This document shows, piece after piece, positions 26,476 through 35,623 of a stretch of DNA of 64,000 nt. The notes beneath the pieces are model-generated. The model had not been told where the DNA came from and did not search any database. It saw only the letters and a list, made by a program, of their open reading frames with translations. Positions within the stretch are counted from its first letter, which is position 1. The number at the start of each line of letters is the position of its first letter. This DNA comes from Kosakonia sacchari. GTDB taxonomy: Bacteria > Pseudomonadota > Gammaproteobacteria > Enterobacterales > Enterobacteriaceae. The translations under genes were made by a program, and so were the position numbers. The DNA is taken from the NCBI GenBank assembly GCA_900109485.1, contig FOAY01000007.1, positions 147,156 through 211,155 on the forward strand, written 5' to 3'.

Positions 26476-27666
26476 ATGGAATCCTGGAAGGTCAATCTTA
26501 TCTCGGTGTGGTTCGGCTGTTTTTTCACCGGCCTCGCCATCAGTCAAATTTTGCCGTTTTTGCCGTTATACGTTGCGCAGTTAGGCGTGACCTCGCACGA
26601 AGCGCTGTCGATGTGGTCGGGGCTGACGTTCAGCGTGACCTTTCTCGTCTCTGCCATTGTGTCGCCGATGTGGGGGAGCCTTGCGGATCGCAAGGGGCGC
26701 AAGCTGATGCTGCTGCGCGCCTCGTTGGGCATGGCGATCGCCATTCTGTTACAGGCGCTTGCCACCAACGTCTGGCAGTTGCTGATCCTGCGCGGCATCA
26801 TGGGGCTGACTTCCGGTTATATTCCGAATGCCATGGCGCTGGTGGCATCGCAAGTTCCGCGCGAGCGCAGCGGCTGGGCGCTGAGTACGCTCTCAACCGC
26901 ACAGATCAGCGGCGTGATTGGCGGGCCGCTGATGGGCGGTTTTCTGGCCGACCATTTAGGGTTGCGCATCGTGTTTATCATCACCGCGCTGTTGCTAATC
27001 GTGAGCTTTCTGGTCACGCTGTTTCTGATTAAAGAGGGCGTGCGCCCGACGGTGAAAAAGGGCGAGCGGTTGAGCGGTAAAGCGGTGTTCTCCACCTTGC
27101 CTTATCCGGCGCTGGTCATCAGTCTGTTTATCACCACGATGGTGATTCAGTTGTGTAACGGTTCTATCGGCCCGATCCTCGCCCTGTTTATTCAGTCGCT
27201 GTCGCCGCATACCACCAATATTGCTTTTCTCAGCGGATTGATCGCCGCGGTACCCGGTGTTTCAGCGCTGCTTTCCGCACCGCGCCTCGGCAAGTTGGGC
27301 GACCGGATTGGCACATCACGTATTTTGATGGGCACGCTGGCTTGCGCGGTGGTGTTGTTCTTCGCCATGTCGTTTGTCACGTCGCCGCTACAGCTTGGTA
27401 TTCTGCGCTTTATGCTCGGCTTTGCCGATGGCGCAATGTTGCCAGCGGTGCAGACGCTGTTGCTGAAATACTCCAGCGATCAGGTGACCGGACGTATCTT
27501 TGGCTATAACCAGTCGTTTATGTATCTGGGAAATGTCGCCGGGCCGTTAATGGGCGCGTCGGTATCGGCAATGGCGGGTTTCCGTTGGGTATTTATCGCC
27601 ACCGCCGTGGTAGTCCTGATTAATTTCTGGCAACTGGCGCTGGCATTTCGCCGGGTGAAACGCTAA
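26476..27666 (+). CDS. MFS drug efflux transporter, MdtG paralogue
   Basis: A 396-residue, 12-segment major facilitator transporter of the DHA1 class. It carries [12 protein letters not shown] between segments 2 and 3 and many segments shared with E. coli MdtG ([55 protein letters not shown]). It is similar to but distinct from MdtG, so a paralogue is inferred. The ATG at 26476 aligns with MdtG; a GTG 39 bases upstream (26437) is possible and neither has a good ribosome site. A hairpin terminator follows. Confidence 0.85.
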   Translation: MESWKVNLISVWFGCFFTGLAISQILPFLPLYVAQLGVTSHEALSMWSGLTFSVTFLVSAIVSPMWGSLADRKGRKLMLLRASLGMAIAILLQALATNVWQLLILRGIMGLTSGYIPNAMALVASQVPRERSGWALSTLSTAQISGVIGGPLMGGFLADHLGLRIVFIITALLLIVSFLVTLFLIKEGVRPTVKKGERLSGKAVFSTLPYPALVISLFITTMVIQLCNGSIGPILALFIQSLSPHTTNIAFLSGLIAAVPGVSALLSAPRLGKLGDRIGTSRILMGTLACAVVLFFAMSFVTSPLQLGILRFMLGFADGAMLPAVQTLLLKYSSDQVTGRIFGYNQSFMYLGNVAGPLMGASVSAMAGFRWVFIATAVVVLINFWQLALAFRRVKR

Positions 27667-27677
27667 TTCTGCAAACG

Positions 27678-27704
27678 GGCCGAAAATTCTTTTTCGGCCT
27701 TACT
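27678..27704 (+). terminator. Hairpin after the MdtG-like gene
   Basis: GGCCGAAAA pairs with TTTTCGGCC around a four-base loop. The trailing T-run is short but the left A and right T arms add strength. Confidence 0.55.
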
Positions 27705-27851
27705 ATAATTATTGCTTATATAAAATAACGCTTCAGCCGCTTCGTATTCCTTTTTTTTAGCACCACTAACAAATTAATTGGTTTGGCTTAAATTTCCGGA
27801 GAAACGTTTCGTTACCCCTTTTATTTTTGTGTGTTTAAGGAGTGTGAAAAA

Positions 27852-27896
27852 ATGCACAAAATAAGAGATGTATTTTCTTTGCAACATCAGAACTGA
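27852..27896 (+). CDS. Possible 14-residue leader peptide before iraP
   Basis: ATG at 27852 follows AAGGAG by about ten bases and opens a 14-codon frame (MHKIRDVFSLQHQN) ending 39 bases before iraP. I do not recognise it. It could be a translated leader affecting iraP or a chance frame. Confidence 0.2.
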   Translation: MHKIRDVFSLQHQN

Positions 27897-27935
27897 GTGC
27901 TAACGTCTTTCCATCTCACATAAGGAAATCGTGCT

Positions 27936-28196
27936 ATGAAAAATCTCATTGCTGAGTTGTTGGTTAAGCTTGCAGAAAAAGAAGAGGAGTCGAAAGAGCT
28001 GGTCGCCCAGGTGGAAGCACTGGAGATTGTAGTGACCGCGCTGCTGCGTCAAATGGCCGCCTCTGAGCAACAGGCGCTGATCCTGAGTATTGAAGGCGCG
28101 CTGGACGAAGTGAGGCAGGGAACGCACGTTACCGATCAGGACACGGAGTTGCTGCAACAGTACCTAAAGAAGCTTTTAAGGCATCCGCGTAGCTAA
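27936..28196 (+). CDS. iraP: IraP, anti-adaptor protecting RpoS
   Basis: An 86-residue IraP, equal to E. coli. It binds the adaptor RssB and stops delivery of RpoS to ClpXP, especially on phosphate starvation. The coiled-coil N-terminus [20 protein letters not shown] and the C-terminal [17 protein letters not shown] are well conserved. TAAGGAAA lies before the ATG. The next gene is phoA, as in E. coli. Confidence 0.95.
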   Translation: MKNLIAELLVKLAEKEEESKELVAQVEALEIVVTALLRQMAASEQQALILSIEGALDEVRQGTHVTDQDTELLQQYLKKLLRHPRS

Positions 28197-28214
28197 ATCT
28201 CAGGCTCCCCGCCG

Positions 28215-28248
28215 CTGTCATCTGACTGTCATACGCGCTGCCTATAGT
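28215..28248 (+). promoter_or_regulatory. Pho box and -10 of phoA
   Basis: Two perfect CTGTCAT heptamers lie at 28215-28221 and 28226-28232, 11 bases apart, followed ten bases later by TATAGT (28243-28248). This is the PhoB-dependent promoter layout of E. coli phoA. Confidence 0.9.
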
Positions 28249-28295
28249 CGCTCTGTTTTATTTTCTTTAAGTATTTGTACATGGAGAATATTAAA

Positions 28296-29711
28296 GTGAA
28301 ACAGAGCGCATTATACCTCGCATTATTACCTGTGTTTTTTACCTCTGTTATTTATGCAGAAACAACGGATACCTCCGTTCTTGAACATCGTGCTGCTCAG
28401 GGCGATATTTCCACGCCTGGCGGTGCGCGTCGTCTGACTGCCGATCAAACCGCTGCACTGCGTGATTCGCTCATCGATAAGCCCGCCAAAAATATTATTT
28501 TGTTAATTGGCGATGGCATGGGCGATTCCGAAATTACCGCCGCGCGAAATTATGCCGAAGGCGCAGGTGGGTATTTCAAAGGGATTGACGCATTACCATT
28601 AACCGGCCAGTACACACACTACGCGCTGGACAAAAAAACCGGTAAACCGGACTACGTGACGGATTCGGCCGCCTCGGCCACCGCCTGGAGTACCGGTGTC
28701 AAAACCTATAACGGCGCGCTCGGCGTCGATATTCATGAAAAAGATCATATGACCATCCTCGAGATGGCGAAAGCGGCGGGGCTGGCGACCGGCAACGTCT
28801 CTACCGCTGAATTGCAGGATGCCACCCCGGCGGCGCTGGTTTCGCATGTGATCTCCCGTCGCTGTTACGGTCCGACGGTGACCAGCGAAAAATGCGCCCT
28901 CAACGCGCTGGAAAAGGGCGGTAAGGGCTCGATCACCGAGCAATTGCTGAATGCCCGTGCGGATGTGACGCTGGGCGGCGGCGCGAAAACCTTCAGCGAA
29001 ACCGCGACGGCGGGCGAGTGGCAGGGGAAAACGCTGCGCGAGCAGGCTCAGGCCCGCGGTTACCAGATGGTGAGCGATGCCTCTGCGCTGGCGGCCATTA
29101 CCGAAGCAAACCAGCATAAACCGCTGCTCGGCCTCTTCGCCGATGGCAATATGCCGGTACGCTGGGAAGGGCCGAAAGCGTCGCTGCATGGCAATCTCGA
29201 TCAACCCGCCGTGACCTGTACGCCGAATGCCAAACGTACCGACAGCGTACCGACGCTGGCGGCAATGACCGAAAAGGCCATTGATCTGCTGAGCAAAAAC
29301 GAGAAGGGCTTCTTCCTGCAGGTGGAAGGCGCGTCTATCGATAAACAGGATCACGCGGCGAATCCGTGCGGTCAGATTGGTGAAACCGTCGATCTGGATG
29401 AAGCGGTGCAGAAGGCGCTGGAATTTGCGAAAAAAGACGGCAATACGCTGGTGATTGTGACTGCTGACCACGCGCACGCCAGCCAGATTATCCCGGCGGA
29501 TACCAAAGCGCCGGGGCTGAGCCAGGCGCTGAATACCAAAGATGGCGCGGTGATGGCGATAACCTACGGCAACTCGGAAGAGGAGTCGATGGAGCACACC
29601 GGTACGCAAGTTCGCATTGCGGCTTACGGCCCGCGTGCTGGTAATGTGGTGGGGTTAACCGATCAGACCGATCTGTTCTACACCATGAAAGCGGCACTGA
29701 ACCTGAAGTAA
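28296..29711 (+). CDS. phoA: Alkaline phosphatase
   Basis: A 471-residue periplasmic alkaline phosphatase, exactly the E. coli length when started at the GTG at 28296. TGGAGAA upstream and the E. coli start both support this over the ATG 15 bases earlier. A signal peptide ends VIYA-ETT. The active-site serine is in DSAASATAW. Zinc and magnesium ligands appear in [36 protein letters not shown] and EHTGTQV. Controlled by PhoB. Confidence 0.97.
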   Translation: MKQSALYLALLPVFFTSVIYAETTDTSVLEHRAAQGDISTPGGARRLTADQTAALRDSLIDKPAKNIILLIGDGMGDSEITAARNYAEGAGGYFKGIDALPLTGQYTHYALDKKTGKPDYVTDSAASATAWSTGVKTYNGALGVDIHEKDHMTILEMAKAAGLATGNVSTAELQDATPAALVSHVISRRCYGPTVTSEKCALNALEKGGKGSITEQLLNARADVTLGGGAKTFSETATAGEWQGKTLREQAQARGYQMVSDASALAAITEANQHKPLLGLFADGNMPVRWEGPKASLHGNLDQPAVTCTPNAKRTDSVPTLAAMTEKAIDLLSKNEKGFFLQVEGASIDKQDHAANPCGQIGETVDLDEAVQKALEFAKKDGNTLVIVTADHAHASQIIPADTKAPGLSQALNTKDGAVMAITYGNSEEESMEHTGTQVRIAAYGPRAGNVVGLTDQTDLFYTMKAALNLK

Positions 29712-29717
29712 CGGCTG

Positions 29718-29752
29718 CCCGGCGGTAAATCTCTGCCGCCGGGTGGTTTTTT
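29718..29752 (+). terminator. Terminator between phoA and psiF
   Basis: CCCGGCGG (29718-29725) pairs with CCGCCGGG (29736-29743), followed by TGG and six T residues. It would reduce readthrough from phoA into psiF. Confidence 0.8.
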
Positions 29753-29802
29753 CAGTAATTAAGACCATCCTTAAAGGGTCACTTTGACAGAAGGATGGAG
29801 CA

Positions 29803-30123
29803 ATGAAAATAACAGTTCTGGTTACCCTCATCTTCGGTCTGTTGTTTGTCGGCGCGCTCAGCGCGGCGGAAAAAACACTGACCCCGCAACAACAACGTAT
29901 GACGCTTTGTAATCAACAAGCCAAGACCCAAACCCTGACAGGCGATGCCCGTAAGACGTTTATGAGCAACTGCCTGAAAAACACCAAAACGGAGCCGGGG
30001 CAAAAAAGCCTGACGCCGCAGCAGCAGCGGATGCGCGAATGTAATGCGCAGGCGACGCAGCAATCGCTGAAAGGCGAAGATCGCAGCAAATTCATGAGCG
30101 GCTGCCTGAAAAAAACGCAGTAA
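29803..30123 (+). CDS. psiF: PsiF, phosphate-starvation-inducible protein
   Basis: A 106-residue secreted protein. It has a signal peptide (LVTLIFGLLFVGALSA) and two tandem PsiF repeats, each LTPQQQRM--CN-QA----L-G--R--FMS-CLK (about 30-63 and 69-104), each with two cysteines. Function is unknown. In E. coli it is cotranscribed with phoA; here a strong terminator separates them and no separate Pho box is evident. AGGATGGAG precedes the ATG. Confidence 0.93.
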   Translation: MKITVLVTLIFGLLFVGALSAAEKTLTPQQQRMTLCNQQAKTQTLTGDARKTFMSNCLKNTKTEPGQKSLTPQQQRMRECNAQATQQSLKGEDRSKFMSGCLKKTQ

Positions 30124-30130
30124 TTCAGCC

Positions 30131-30160
30131 GGGTGGGCGTTCCACTTCGCTCACCCTTTT
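30131..30160 (+). terminator. Terminator after psiF
   Basis: GGGTGGGCG pairs with CGCTCACCC with one mismatch across an eight-base loop, followed by TTTT. Confidence 0.65.
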
Positions 30161-30305
30161 ACCCTTCCTCCCGCGTTCTTATTGCCCGTTCCTTAATCTC
30201 TGCCAGGCTTAAACGGTGAGCAATGTTTCGCTTTGGTCTCTCTTGGCGGTTGTGCGCTGTCCGGCGTTACGCCCGTTTTTGCAACACTGACCCGGGAGAA
30301 AAAAT

Positions 30306-31829
30306 ATGAATTATCACTACGTTACTGATTTGAATTCCCTGCCGGAAAACCAGCCGGTGAAAGTTGATGTCGCCGGGACGTCGATGATCCTTATCCGTAC
30401 CCTTGCGCAGGTTCGCGCCTTTCAAAGTAAATGCCCGCATGCTGGCGCGCCGCTGGAGCAGGGCGCGGTGTGCGATGGCAAACTGGTTTGTCCCTGGCAT
30501 AAAGCCAATTTTGATATCACCAATGGCGAGTGGCGTGAGCCGCTGGCGCTGAAGAGCCTCAAACAATATCCGGTCACCCTTGAAGGGAACCGCGTACTGG
30601 TTAGCCCGCGCGTGCTCTCGCCTGCCAGCCATACACTGATCCGTGGCGAACGCCCGCAAACGGCGGTGATCCTCGGTACCGGCGCGGCAGGCAGCGCGGC
30701 AGCAATCACCCTGCGTGATGCCGGGTTTAACGGCCATCTGATCCTGATTGATAAAGAGGACAGCGCGCCTTATGACCGCACGGCGCTCAGTAAATTTGTC
30801 CCCGCCGGGAAGATGAAAATCAGCGAAGTCCCGCATATTCTCGATGATGCCTTTTATAACCAGCCCGGCGTGGAGAGCCTGCGTGAAGAGGTGACTGACC
30901 TGGATTGCGAAGGGCATCAACTGACGCTGGCGAATGGCCGTCACATTACGTTCGACAAATTGCTGCTGGCCACCGGCGGGCAACCAGTATGGCCGGAGAT
31001 CCCCGGCAACCATCTGGCAGGCGTGCATGTGCTGCGCGATATCCACCAGGCGCAGGTGTTGCTCAATGAAGTCGAACAGGAGCAGCAACTGGTAGTGATC
31101 GGCAACAGCTTTATTGCGATGGAGCTGGCAGCCGCGCTGCGCAATCAGGATATCGATGTCACGGTGGTGTCGCGCCATGCGCTGCCGTTTGTGCCGCAAT
31201 TTGGCGAAGAGATCGGCCAGCGCTTCTTCAACCTGCATCAACAAAACGGCGTGAAGTTTGTCACCGGCGAGCCGGTGGCGCTGGAAGGCAACGGCCACGT
31301 ACAAGGCGTGACGCTGAAAAATGGCCGCACGTTGCCCGCGCATGTGGTGGTTTTCGCCACGGGCGTACAGCCTGCCACCGGGCTGGCTCACGATCTGCAT
31401 CATGAACAGGACGGCAGCCTGACGGTAGATGAAACCCTCAGCGCGGCGCCGGATGTCTGGGCCGTCGGCGATATTGCCAGCTACCCGGCGCCGGAAGGGC
31501 GTCGCCGTATTGAGCACTGGCGCGTGGCGCAACAGCAAGGAAGGGTGGCCGCCCTTAATATGCTTGGCGAACACCGCCCGTTTGATCGGGTGCCGTTTTT
31601 CTGGACCATGCAATACGGTAATCGCTTCGAATACCTGGGTTACACCCGCGAGTGGGATAGCATGAAAATGCTCGGCTCGTTTGACGACAAACGTTTTGCC
31701 GTGCTGTACGGCGAAGAGGGCATGCTGAAAGCGGTGCTGAGCTGCGGCGAGAACAGCGCCACTGCGGGATTGCTGTTGAAAATGCAAAAGCCCCTTAGCA
31801 TGAAAACGGCCAGCGAACTGCTGGCCTGA
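30306..31829 (+). CDS. Rieske-domain FAD/NAD(P)H reductase, AIF-like
   Basis: A 507-residue fusion. Residues about 1-105 are a Rieske [2Fe-2S] domain with ligands in KCPHAGAPL and CPWHKANFD. Residues about 120-400 are a pyridine-nucleotide-disulphide-type FAD reductase (VILGTGAAGSAAAI; VVIGNSFIAMELAAAL; VWAVGDIASYP). The C-terminus is a reductase C-like domain. This matches apoptosis-inducing-factor-like (AIFL) or ferredoxin-reductase family proteins; partner and electron acceptor are unknown. It sits where E. coli has the cyclase gene dgcC, between psiF and proC. Confidence 0.85.
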   Translation: MNYHYVTDLNSLPENQPVKVDVAGTSMILIRTLAQVRAFQSKCPHAGAPLEQGAVCDGKLVCPWHKANFDITNGEWREPLALKSLKQYPVTLEGNRVLVSPRVLSPASHTLIRGERPQTAVILGTGAAGSAAAITLRDAGFNGHLILIDKEDSAPYDRTALSKFVPAGKMKISEVPHILDDAFYNQPGVESLREEVTDLDCEGHQLTLANGRHITFDKLLLATGGQPVWPEIPGNHLAGVHVLRDIHQAQVLLNEVEQEQQLVVIGNSFIAMELAAALRNQDIDVTVVSRHALPFVPQFGEEIGQRFFNLHQQNGVKFVTGEPVALEGNGHVQGVTLKNGRTLPAHVVVFATGVQPATGLAHDLHHEQDGSLTVDETLSAAPDVWAVGDIASYPAPEGRRRIEHWRVAQQQGRVAALNMLGEHRPFDRVPFFWTMQYGNRFEYLGYTREWDSMKMLGSFDDKRFAVLYGEEGMLKAVLSCGENSATAGLLLKMQKPLSMKTASELLA

Positions 31830-31839
31830 CAGGACTACG

Positions 31840-31861
31840 CCCTCTCCTGCCAGGGAGAGGG
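31840..31861. terminator. Hairpin between convergent genes
   Basis: CCCTCTCC-loop-GGAGAGGG lies in the 38-base gap between the reductase and proC stops and can serve both strands. It resembles the 18087-18144 palindromes. Confidence 0.5.
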
Positions 31862-31867
31862 TGGCGG

Positions 31868-32674
31868 TTATTTGCTCAGTTTTTCTGATTTGTTCATGCA
31901 GGCTTCCATCGCCTCAATCACCGCTGCGCGGAAACCGCGCTCTTCCAGCACTTTGACCGCTTCAATGGTGGTGCCGCCAGGCGAGCAGACCATATCTTTT
32001 AACTCGCCGGGGTGTTTTCCGGTTTCCAGCACCATCTTCGCGGAACCCATCACCGCCTGCGCGGCAAATTTATAGGCCTGCGCACGCGGCATGCCGCCCA
32101 GCACGGCGGCATCGGCCATCGCTTCAATAAACATAAAGACATAAGCGGGCGCAGAACCGCTCACGCCGACAACCGGATGGATCATCGCTTCGGCAATCAC
32201 TTCCGCTTCGCCAAAGCAGCGGAAAATATTCAGCACGTCCGCCGTATCTTCCGGCGTGACCAGCGCGTTAGGGGTAATGGAGGTCATGCCCGCATTAACC
32301 AGCGACGGGGTATTGGGCATCGCACGTACAATTTTGCGATCGTGCCCAAGCGCGCGCGCCAGTTGATCGAGCGTCACGCCTGCGGCAATCGACACCACCA
32401 GCGTCTCTTTATTCAGGCTGGAGGCGATTTCGCCCAGCACTTTCACCATGATGTTCGGTTTCACCGCGCCGAAGACGATATCAGCAATCTGCGCCACTTC
32501 CTGCGCGCTTTGCGCGGCGTTAATACCAAACTGATCGTGCAGAGCGGCCACTTTATCCGGCGACGGGGTATAGACCCAAATCTGTCCTGGCAGCACCTGC
32601 CCACTGGCAATCAGCCCGCCGAGAATCGCCTTGCCCATATTGCCGCAGCCGATAAAACCGATTTTCTTCTCCAT
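31868..32674 (-). CDS. proC: Pyrroline-5-carboxylate reductase
   Basis: A 268-residue ProC starting MEKKIGFIGCGNMGKAILGG, nearly identical at the N-terminus to E. coli. A GTG one codon upstream is possible. It reduces pyrroline-5-carboxylate to proline with NADPH. Features are the Rossmann motif GFIGCGNMG, VRAMPNTPSLVNAGM and SGSAPAYVFMFIEAMADAAV. Monocistronic and divergent from yaiI. Confidence 0.97.
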   Translation of the reverse strand: MEKKIGFIGCGNMGKAILGGLIASGQVLPGQIWVYTPSPDKVAALHDQFGINAAQSAQEVAQIADIVFGAVKPNIMVKVLGEIASSLNKETLVVSIAAGVTLDQLARALGHDRKIVRAMPNTPSLVNAGMTSITPNALVTPEDTADVLNIFRCFGEAEVIAEAMIHPVVGVSGSAPAYVFMFIEAMADAAVLGGMPRAQAYKFAAQAVMGSAKMVLETGKHPGELKDMVCSPGGTTIEAVKVLEERGFRAAVIEAMEACMNKSEKLSK

Positions 32675-32812
32675 CACGTTTGTCTCTTTTGCTTGTCATT
32701 GTGTGTGGCGTATAGCTTAACGTGGAATGGCAATCAGGGCTAAAGCTAAAAGATCTCTGCTTTCCCCTGGGGGAAATTAAAGCGACAATGCGCCACCAAC
32801 TGAGGAGCGAGA

Positions 32813-33274
32813 ATGGCGATTTGGGTTGATGCGGACGCTTGTCCGAATGTGATTAAAGAAATTTTATTCCGTGCCGCCGAGCGCACGCAGACGCCGCTGA
32901 CGCTGGTGGCGAACCAGAACATCCGCGTGCCGCCGTCGCGCATCATCCGCTCGCTGCGCGTTCCGGCGGGGTTTGACGTGGCCGATAACGAAATCGTGCG
33001 GCTGTGCGAGGCCGGCGATCTGGTGATTACCGCTGATATTCCGCTGGCGGCGGAAGTGCTGGCCAAAGGTGCGGCGGCGCTGAACCCGCGTGGTGAACGC
33101 TATACTGAAGCGACCATCCGCGAAAGGCTGACGATGCGCGACTTTATGGATACGCTGCGCGCCAGCGGAATTCAGACCGGCGGCCCGGATAGCCTGTCGC
33201 AGCGGGATCGGCAGCAGTTTGCCGCCCAGCTTGATAAATGGCTGCTGGAAGTTAAACGCCGTCAGCCGGAGTAA
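32813..33274 (+). CDS. yaiI: YaiI, UPF0178/DUF188 protein
   Basis: A 153-residue protein starting [20 protein letters not shown]. The acidic cluster DADACP and a second [11 protein letters not shown] fit the PIN/NYN-like fold proposed for DUF188, hinting at a nuclease; no function is proven. A GAGGAGCGAGA element precedes the ATG. Position between proC and aroL is as in E. coli. Confidence 0.93.
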   Translation: MAIWVDADACPNVIKEILFRAAERTQTPLTLVANQNIRVPPSRIIRSLRVPAGFDVADNEIVRLCEAGDLVITADIPLAAEVLAKGAAALNPRGERYTEATIRERLTMRDFMDTLRASGIQTGGPDSLSQRDRQQFAAQLDKWLLEVKRRQPE

Positions 33275-33394
33275 ATTCGGAATCGGCAGGCAGGATATGC
33301 TACTGTTTGCCGCTTCGTAGACTTGCCAGCCTTAAGTAGATTCAGTAAGGTTGCCGCTACACTGTCGCCACGGAATCTTTACAGGTTGAACCTA

Positions 33395-33460
33395 TGTCAA
33401 ATCAGGTTTCATTTGTAATCCACGGCCCGGGCGACATTAATGTGTAACGTTATATTTACG
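33395..33460 (+). promoter_or_regulatory. TyrR boxes upstream of aroL
   Basis: A strong TyrR-box match TGTAAC-N6-TTTACG lies at 33443-33460 (consensus TGTAAA-N6-TTTACA). A weaker TGTCAA-N6-TTTCAT lies at 33395-33412. E. coli aroL is repressed by TyrR through several such boxes, helped by TrpR. A 12-base perfect palindrome GATGATATCATC (33480-33491) lies just downstream. Confidence 0.65.
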
Positions 33461-33544
33461 ATTAGTATTGTACTCGCTTGATGATATCATCGCTGTCTTA
33501 TTTTCCGTCCCTCCTCGCGTGGGACCTGGAGGGAACACCTGCTC

Positions 33545-34069
33545 ATGACGCTACCCATTTTTTTAGTCGGCGCACGCGGTTGCGGTAAAACCACTGTGGG
33601 CCAGGCGCTGGCGCTGGCGCAGGGATGTCAATTTATCGATACCGATTTCTGGTTACAGGAAACGGCTCAACAGACCATCGCGGATATCGTTGCCCGTGAC
33701 GGGTGGGAGGCATTCCGCGCCTGGGAAACTGAAGCGCTGAAAACCGTCACCGCGCCCGCGCGGGTGATTGCCACCGGCGGCGGTATTATTTTAAGTGAAT
33801 ACAATCGGCACTTTATGCGCGAAAAAGGCATCGTCGTTTACCTTTGCGCGCCTGTCGCGGTGCTGGCGGACAGGCTGGAAGCCTTTCCGGAAGAGGGACA
33901 ACGACCGACGCTGACCGGTAAGCCGATTAGTGAAGAAGTCAGCGAAGTGCTGGCGCTTCGCGATGCGCTGTATCGCGAAGCGGCGCACCACGTGGTGAAT
34001 GCGGCGCAGTCGCCCGATCAGGTGGTGTCTGATATTGAGGCCGCATTACAGCTTGCGCGCGCCAGTTAG
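33545..34069 (+). CDS. aroL: Shikimate kinase II
   Basis: A 174-residue AroL, equal to E. coli, phosphorylating shikimate to shikimate-3-phosphate in aromatic amino-acid synthesis. Walker A is [11 protein letters not shown] (residues 8-18), with [21 protein letters not shown] and the lid [10 protein letters not shown]. Regulated by TyrR boxes upstream. Followed after 49 bases by yaiA. Confidence 0.96.
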   Translation: MTLPIFLVGARGCGKTTVGQALALAQGCQFIDTDFWLQETAQQTIADIVARDGWEAFRAWETEALKTVTAPARVIATGGGIILSEYNRHFMREKGIVVYLCAPVAVLADRLEAFPEEGQRPTLTGKPISEEVSEVLALRDALYREAAHHVVNAAQSPDQVVSDIEAALQLARAS

Positions 34070-34118
34070 CGAAACGATTGTCTATACTTATAGCTCGACC
34101 GGAAAATGAGGAAGAGCT

Positions 34119-34310
34119 ATGCCGACAAAACCGCCTTATCCGCGTGAAGCCCGCATTGTTACGATTGAAAAAGGCACGGGAAACCCGACCGTCACCTGGT
34201 ATCAATTACGCGCCGATCATCCGAAACCGGATTCCTTGATCAGCGAACACCCCACCGAGCAAGAAGCGCTCGACGCCAAAAGGCGTTATGAAGATCCTGA
34301 CAAAAGCTAA
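34119..34310 (+). CDS. yaiA: YaiA, small conserved protein
   Basis: A 63-residue protein matching E. coli YaiA closely ([35 protein letters not shown]). Hydrophilic, no membrane segment, function unknown. It lies between aroL and aroM and is probably cotranscribed with aroL. GAGGAAGAG precedes the ATG. Confidence 0.94.
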   Translation: MPTKPPYPREARIVTIEKGTGNPTVTWYQLRADHPKPDSLISEHPTEQEALDAKRRYEDPDKS

Positions 34311-34449
34311 GTCGGGCGACGATTATTCTGACTGAGCGCCTGAACATTACAGAAACGGACTTGCATCACATTTTTTGACTGGCTTAACGCTGTTCAACGG
34401 TTACTATTGCATGGTTGCTGGAATTTATTTGAACACGGGAGTGTGATGT

Positions 34450-34489
34450 TCTCTTTACACGGCATAAGCTGTACTGCCGTGTAAAGAGA
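34450..34489. repeat. 15-bp perfect inverted repeat upstream of aroM
   Basis: CTCTTTACACGGCA (34451-34464) and its exact complement TGCCGTGTAAAGAG (34475-34488) flank a ten-base spacer, and the flanking T/A extends the pairing to 15 bp. It lies 40 bases before the aroM ATG. It could be a hairpin in the yaiA-aroM transcript or a dimeric regulator site; the arms contain TTTACA/TGTAAA, the TyrR half-site, but in the wrong spacing. Confidence 0.75.
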
Positions 34490-34529
34490 GCAAATAAGAA
34501 CGAGTAGTATTGAAAGGCGGGAAGTAGAA

Positions 34530-35207
34530 ATGAGTGCGACTTTGGCTATCCTGACCATTGGTGTAGTGCCGGTGCAAGCAATCTTACCGCTCCTGACGGA
34601 GCATATTTCAGAGCAGCAGATCACGCATATCAGCCTGCTGGGGAAGATGGACCCACAAGAGGTGCGTGAGGAGTACGGCGCAGAAGCTGGCGAGTTTGCG
34701 ATTCCGATGCAATTGCGCGATGACAGCCTCGGCATGCTCTCCCGTGCCAGGGTGGAGCGTGATTTGCAGAACGTTATCGAAGTGCTGGATAACCAGGGCT
34801 ACGATGTCATTCTGCTCATGAGCACCGCCGATATTCGGGGATTTGTCACGCGCAATGCGATTTTAATCGAACCGCAGCGCATTATTCCGCCGCTGGTGGC
34901 GTCAATTGTCGACGGGCATCAGGTTGGGGTAATTGTTCCGGTACCGGAACTGATGGCGCAGCAGAAGAAAAAGTGGACGGTTCTGGAAAAAGAGCCGTAT
35001 TACGAACTGGCGCATCCTTTCCTCGCGACAGAAAGAGAATTTATTGATGCCGGGCGAGCGTTGCTGGAGCGCGGTGCGGATGTGTTGATGCTGGATTGTC
35101 TTGGCTTCCATCAGCAGCACCGCGATTTGCTCCAGAAGGCGCTGGATGTCCCGGTATTATTGTCTAACGTACTGGTGGCGCGCCTCGCATCTGAACTGCT
35201 GGTCTAG
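34530..35207 (+). CDS. aroM: AroM family protein
   Basis: A 225-residue AroM, equal to E. coli. It has the Asp/Glu-racemase-like pattern: [13 protein letters not shown] at the start, [10 protein letters not shown] centrally and [12 protein letters not shown] near the C-terminus, with a cysteine in the last segment. The biochemical role is unknown; E. coli aroM is TyrR-regulated with aroL. GAAAGGCGGGAAG precedes the ATG. Confidence 0.93.
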   Translation: MSATLAILTIGVVPVQAILPLLTEHISEQQITHISLLGKMDPQEVREEYGAEAGEFAIPMQLRDDSLGMLSRARVERDLQNVIEVLDNQGYDVILLMSTADIRGFVTRNAILIEPQRIIPPLVASIVDGHQVGVIVPVPELMAQQKKKWTVLEKEPYYELAHPFLATEREFIDAGRALLERGADVLMLDCLGFHQQHRDLLQKALDVPVLLSNVLVARLASELLV

Positions 35208-35284
35208 TCGCAGCGCTGTGCAATTTCGCGTGACAGAAGTGAATACCGGCCCCTATAGTGGCTTTTCATACATTTTCTTTATAA

Positions 35285-35578
<294 letters not shown>

Positions 35579-35582
35579 TGCA

Positions 35583-35607
35583 AAACGCCCGGAAAACCCG
35601 GGCGTTT
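35583..35607. terminator. Bidirectional terminator ppnP/rdgC
   Basis: AAACGCCCGG (35583-35592) and CCGGGCGTTT (35598-35607) form a 10-bp stem with a five-base loop and T/A flanks, between convergent stops. Confidence 0.9.
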
Positions 35608-35623
35608 CTCTTTTGCTGAAGAC

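Noticed and set aside
28599-29609. 336-codon minus-strand frame inside phoA
   Set aside because: Arg/His-rich shadow of a clearly conserved phoA.
30267-31787. 506-codon minus-strand frame opposite the Rieske reductase
   Set aside because: The plus-strand frame has Rieske and two nucleotide-binding motifs; the antisense frame has none.
33394-33447. 17-codon frame (MSNQVSFVIHGPGDINV) before aroL
   Set aside because: Its start and stop coincide with TyrR-box bases and it has only a weak ribosome site, so I treat it as operator DNA.
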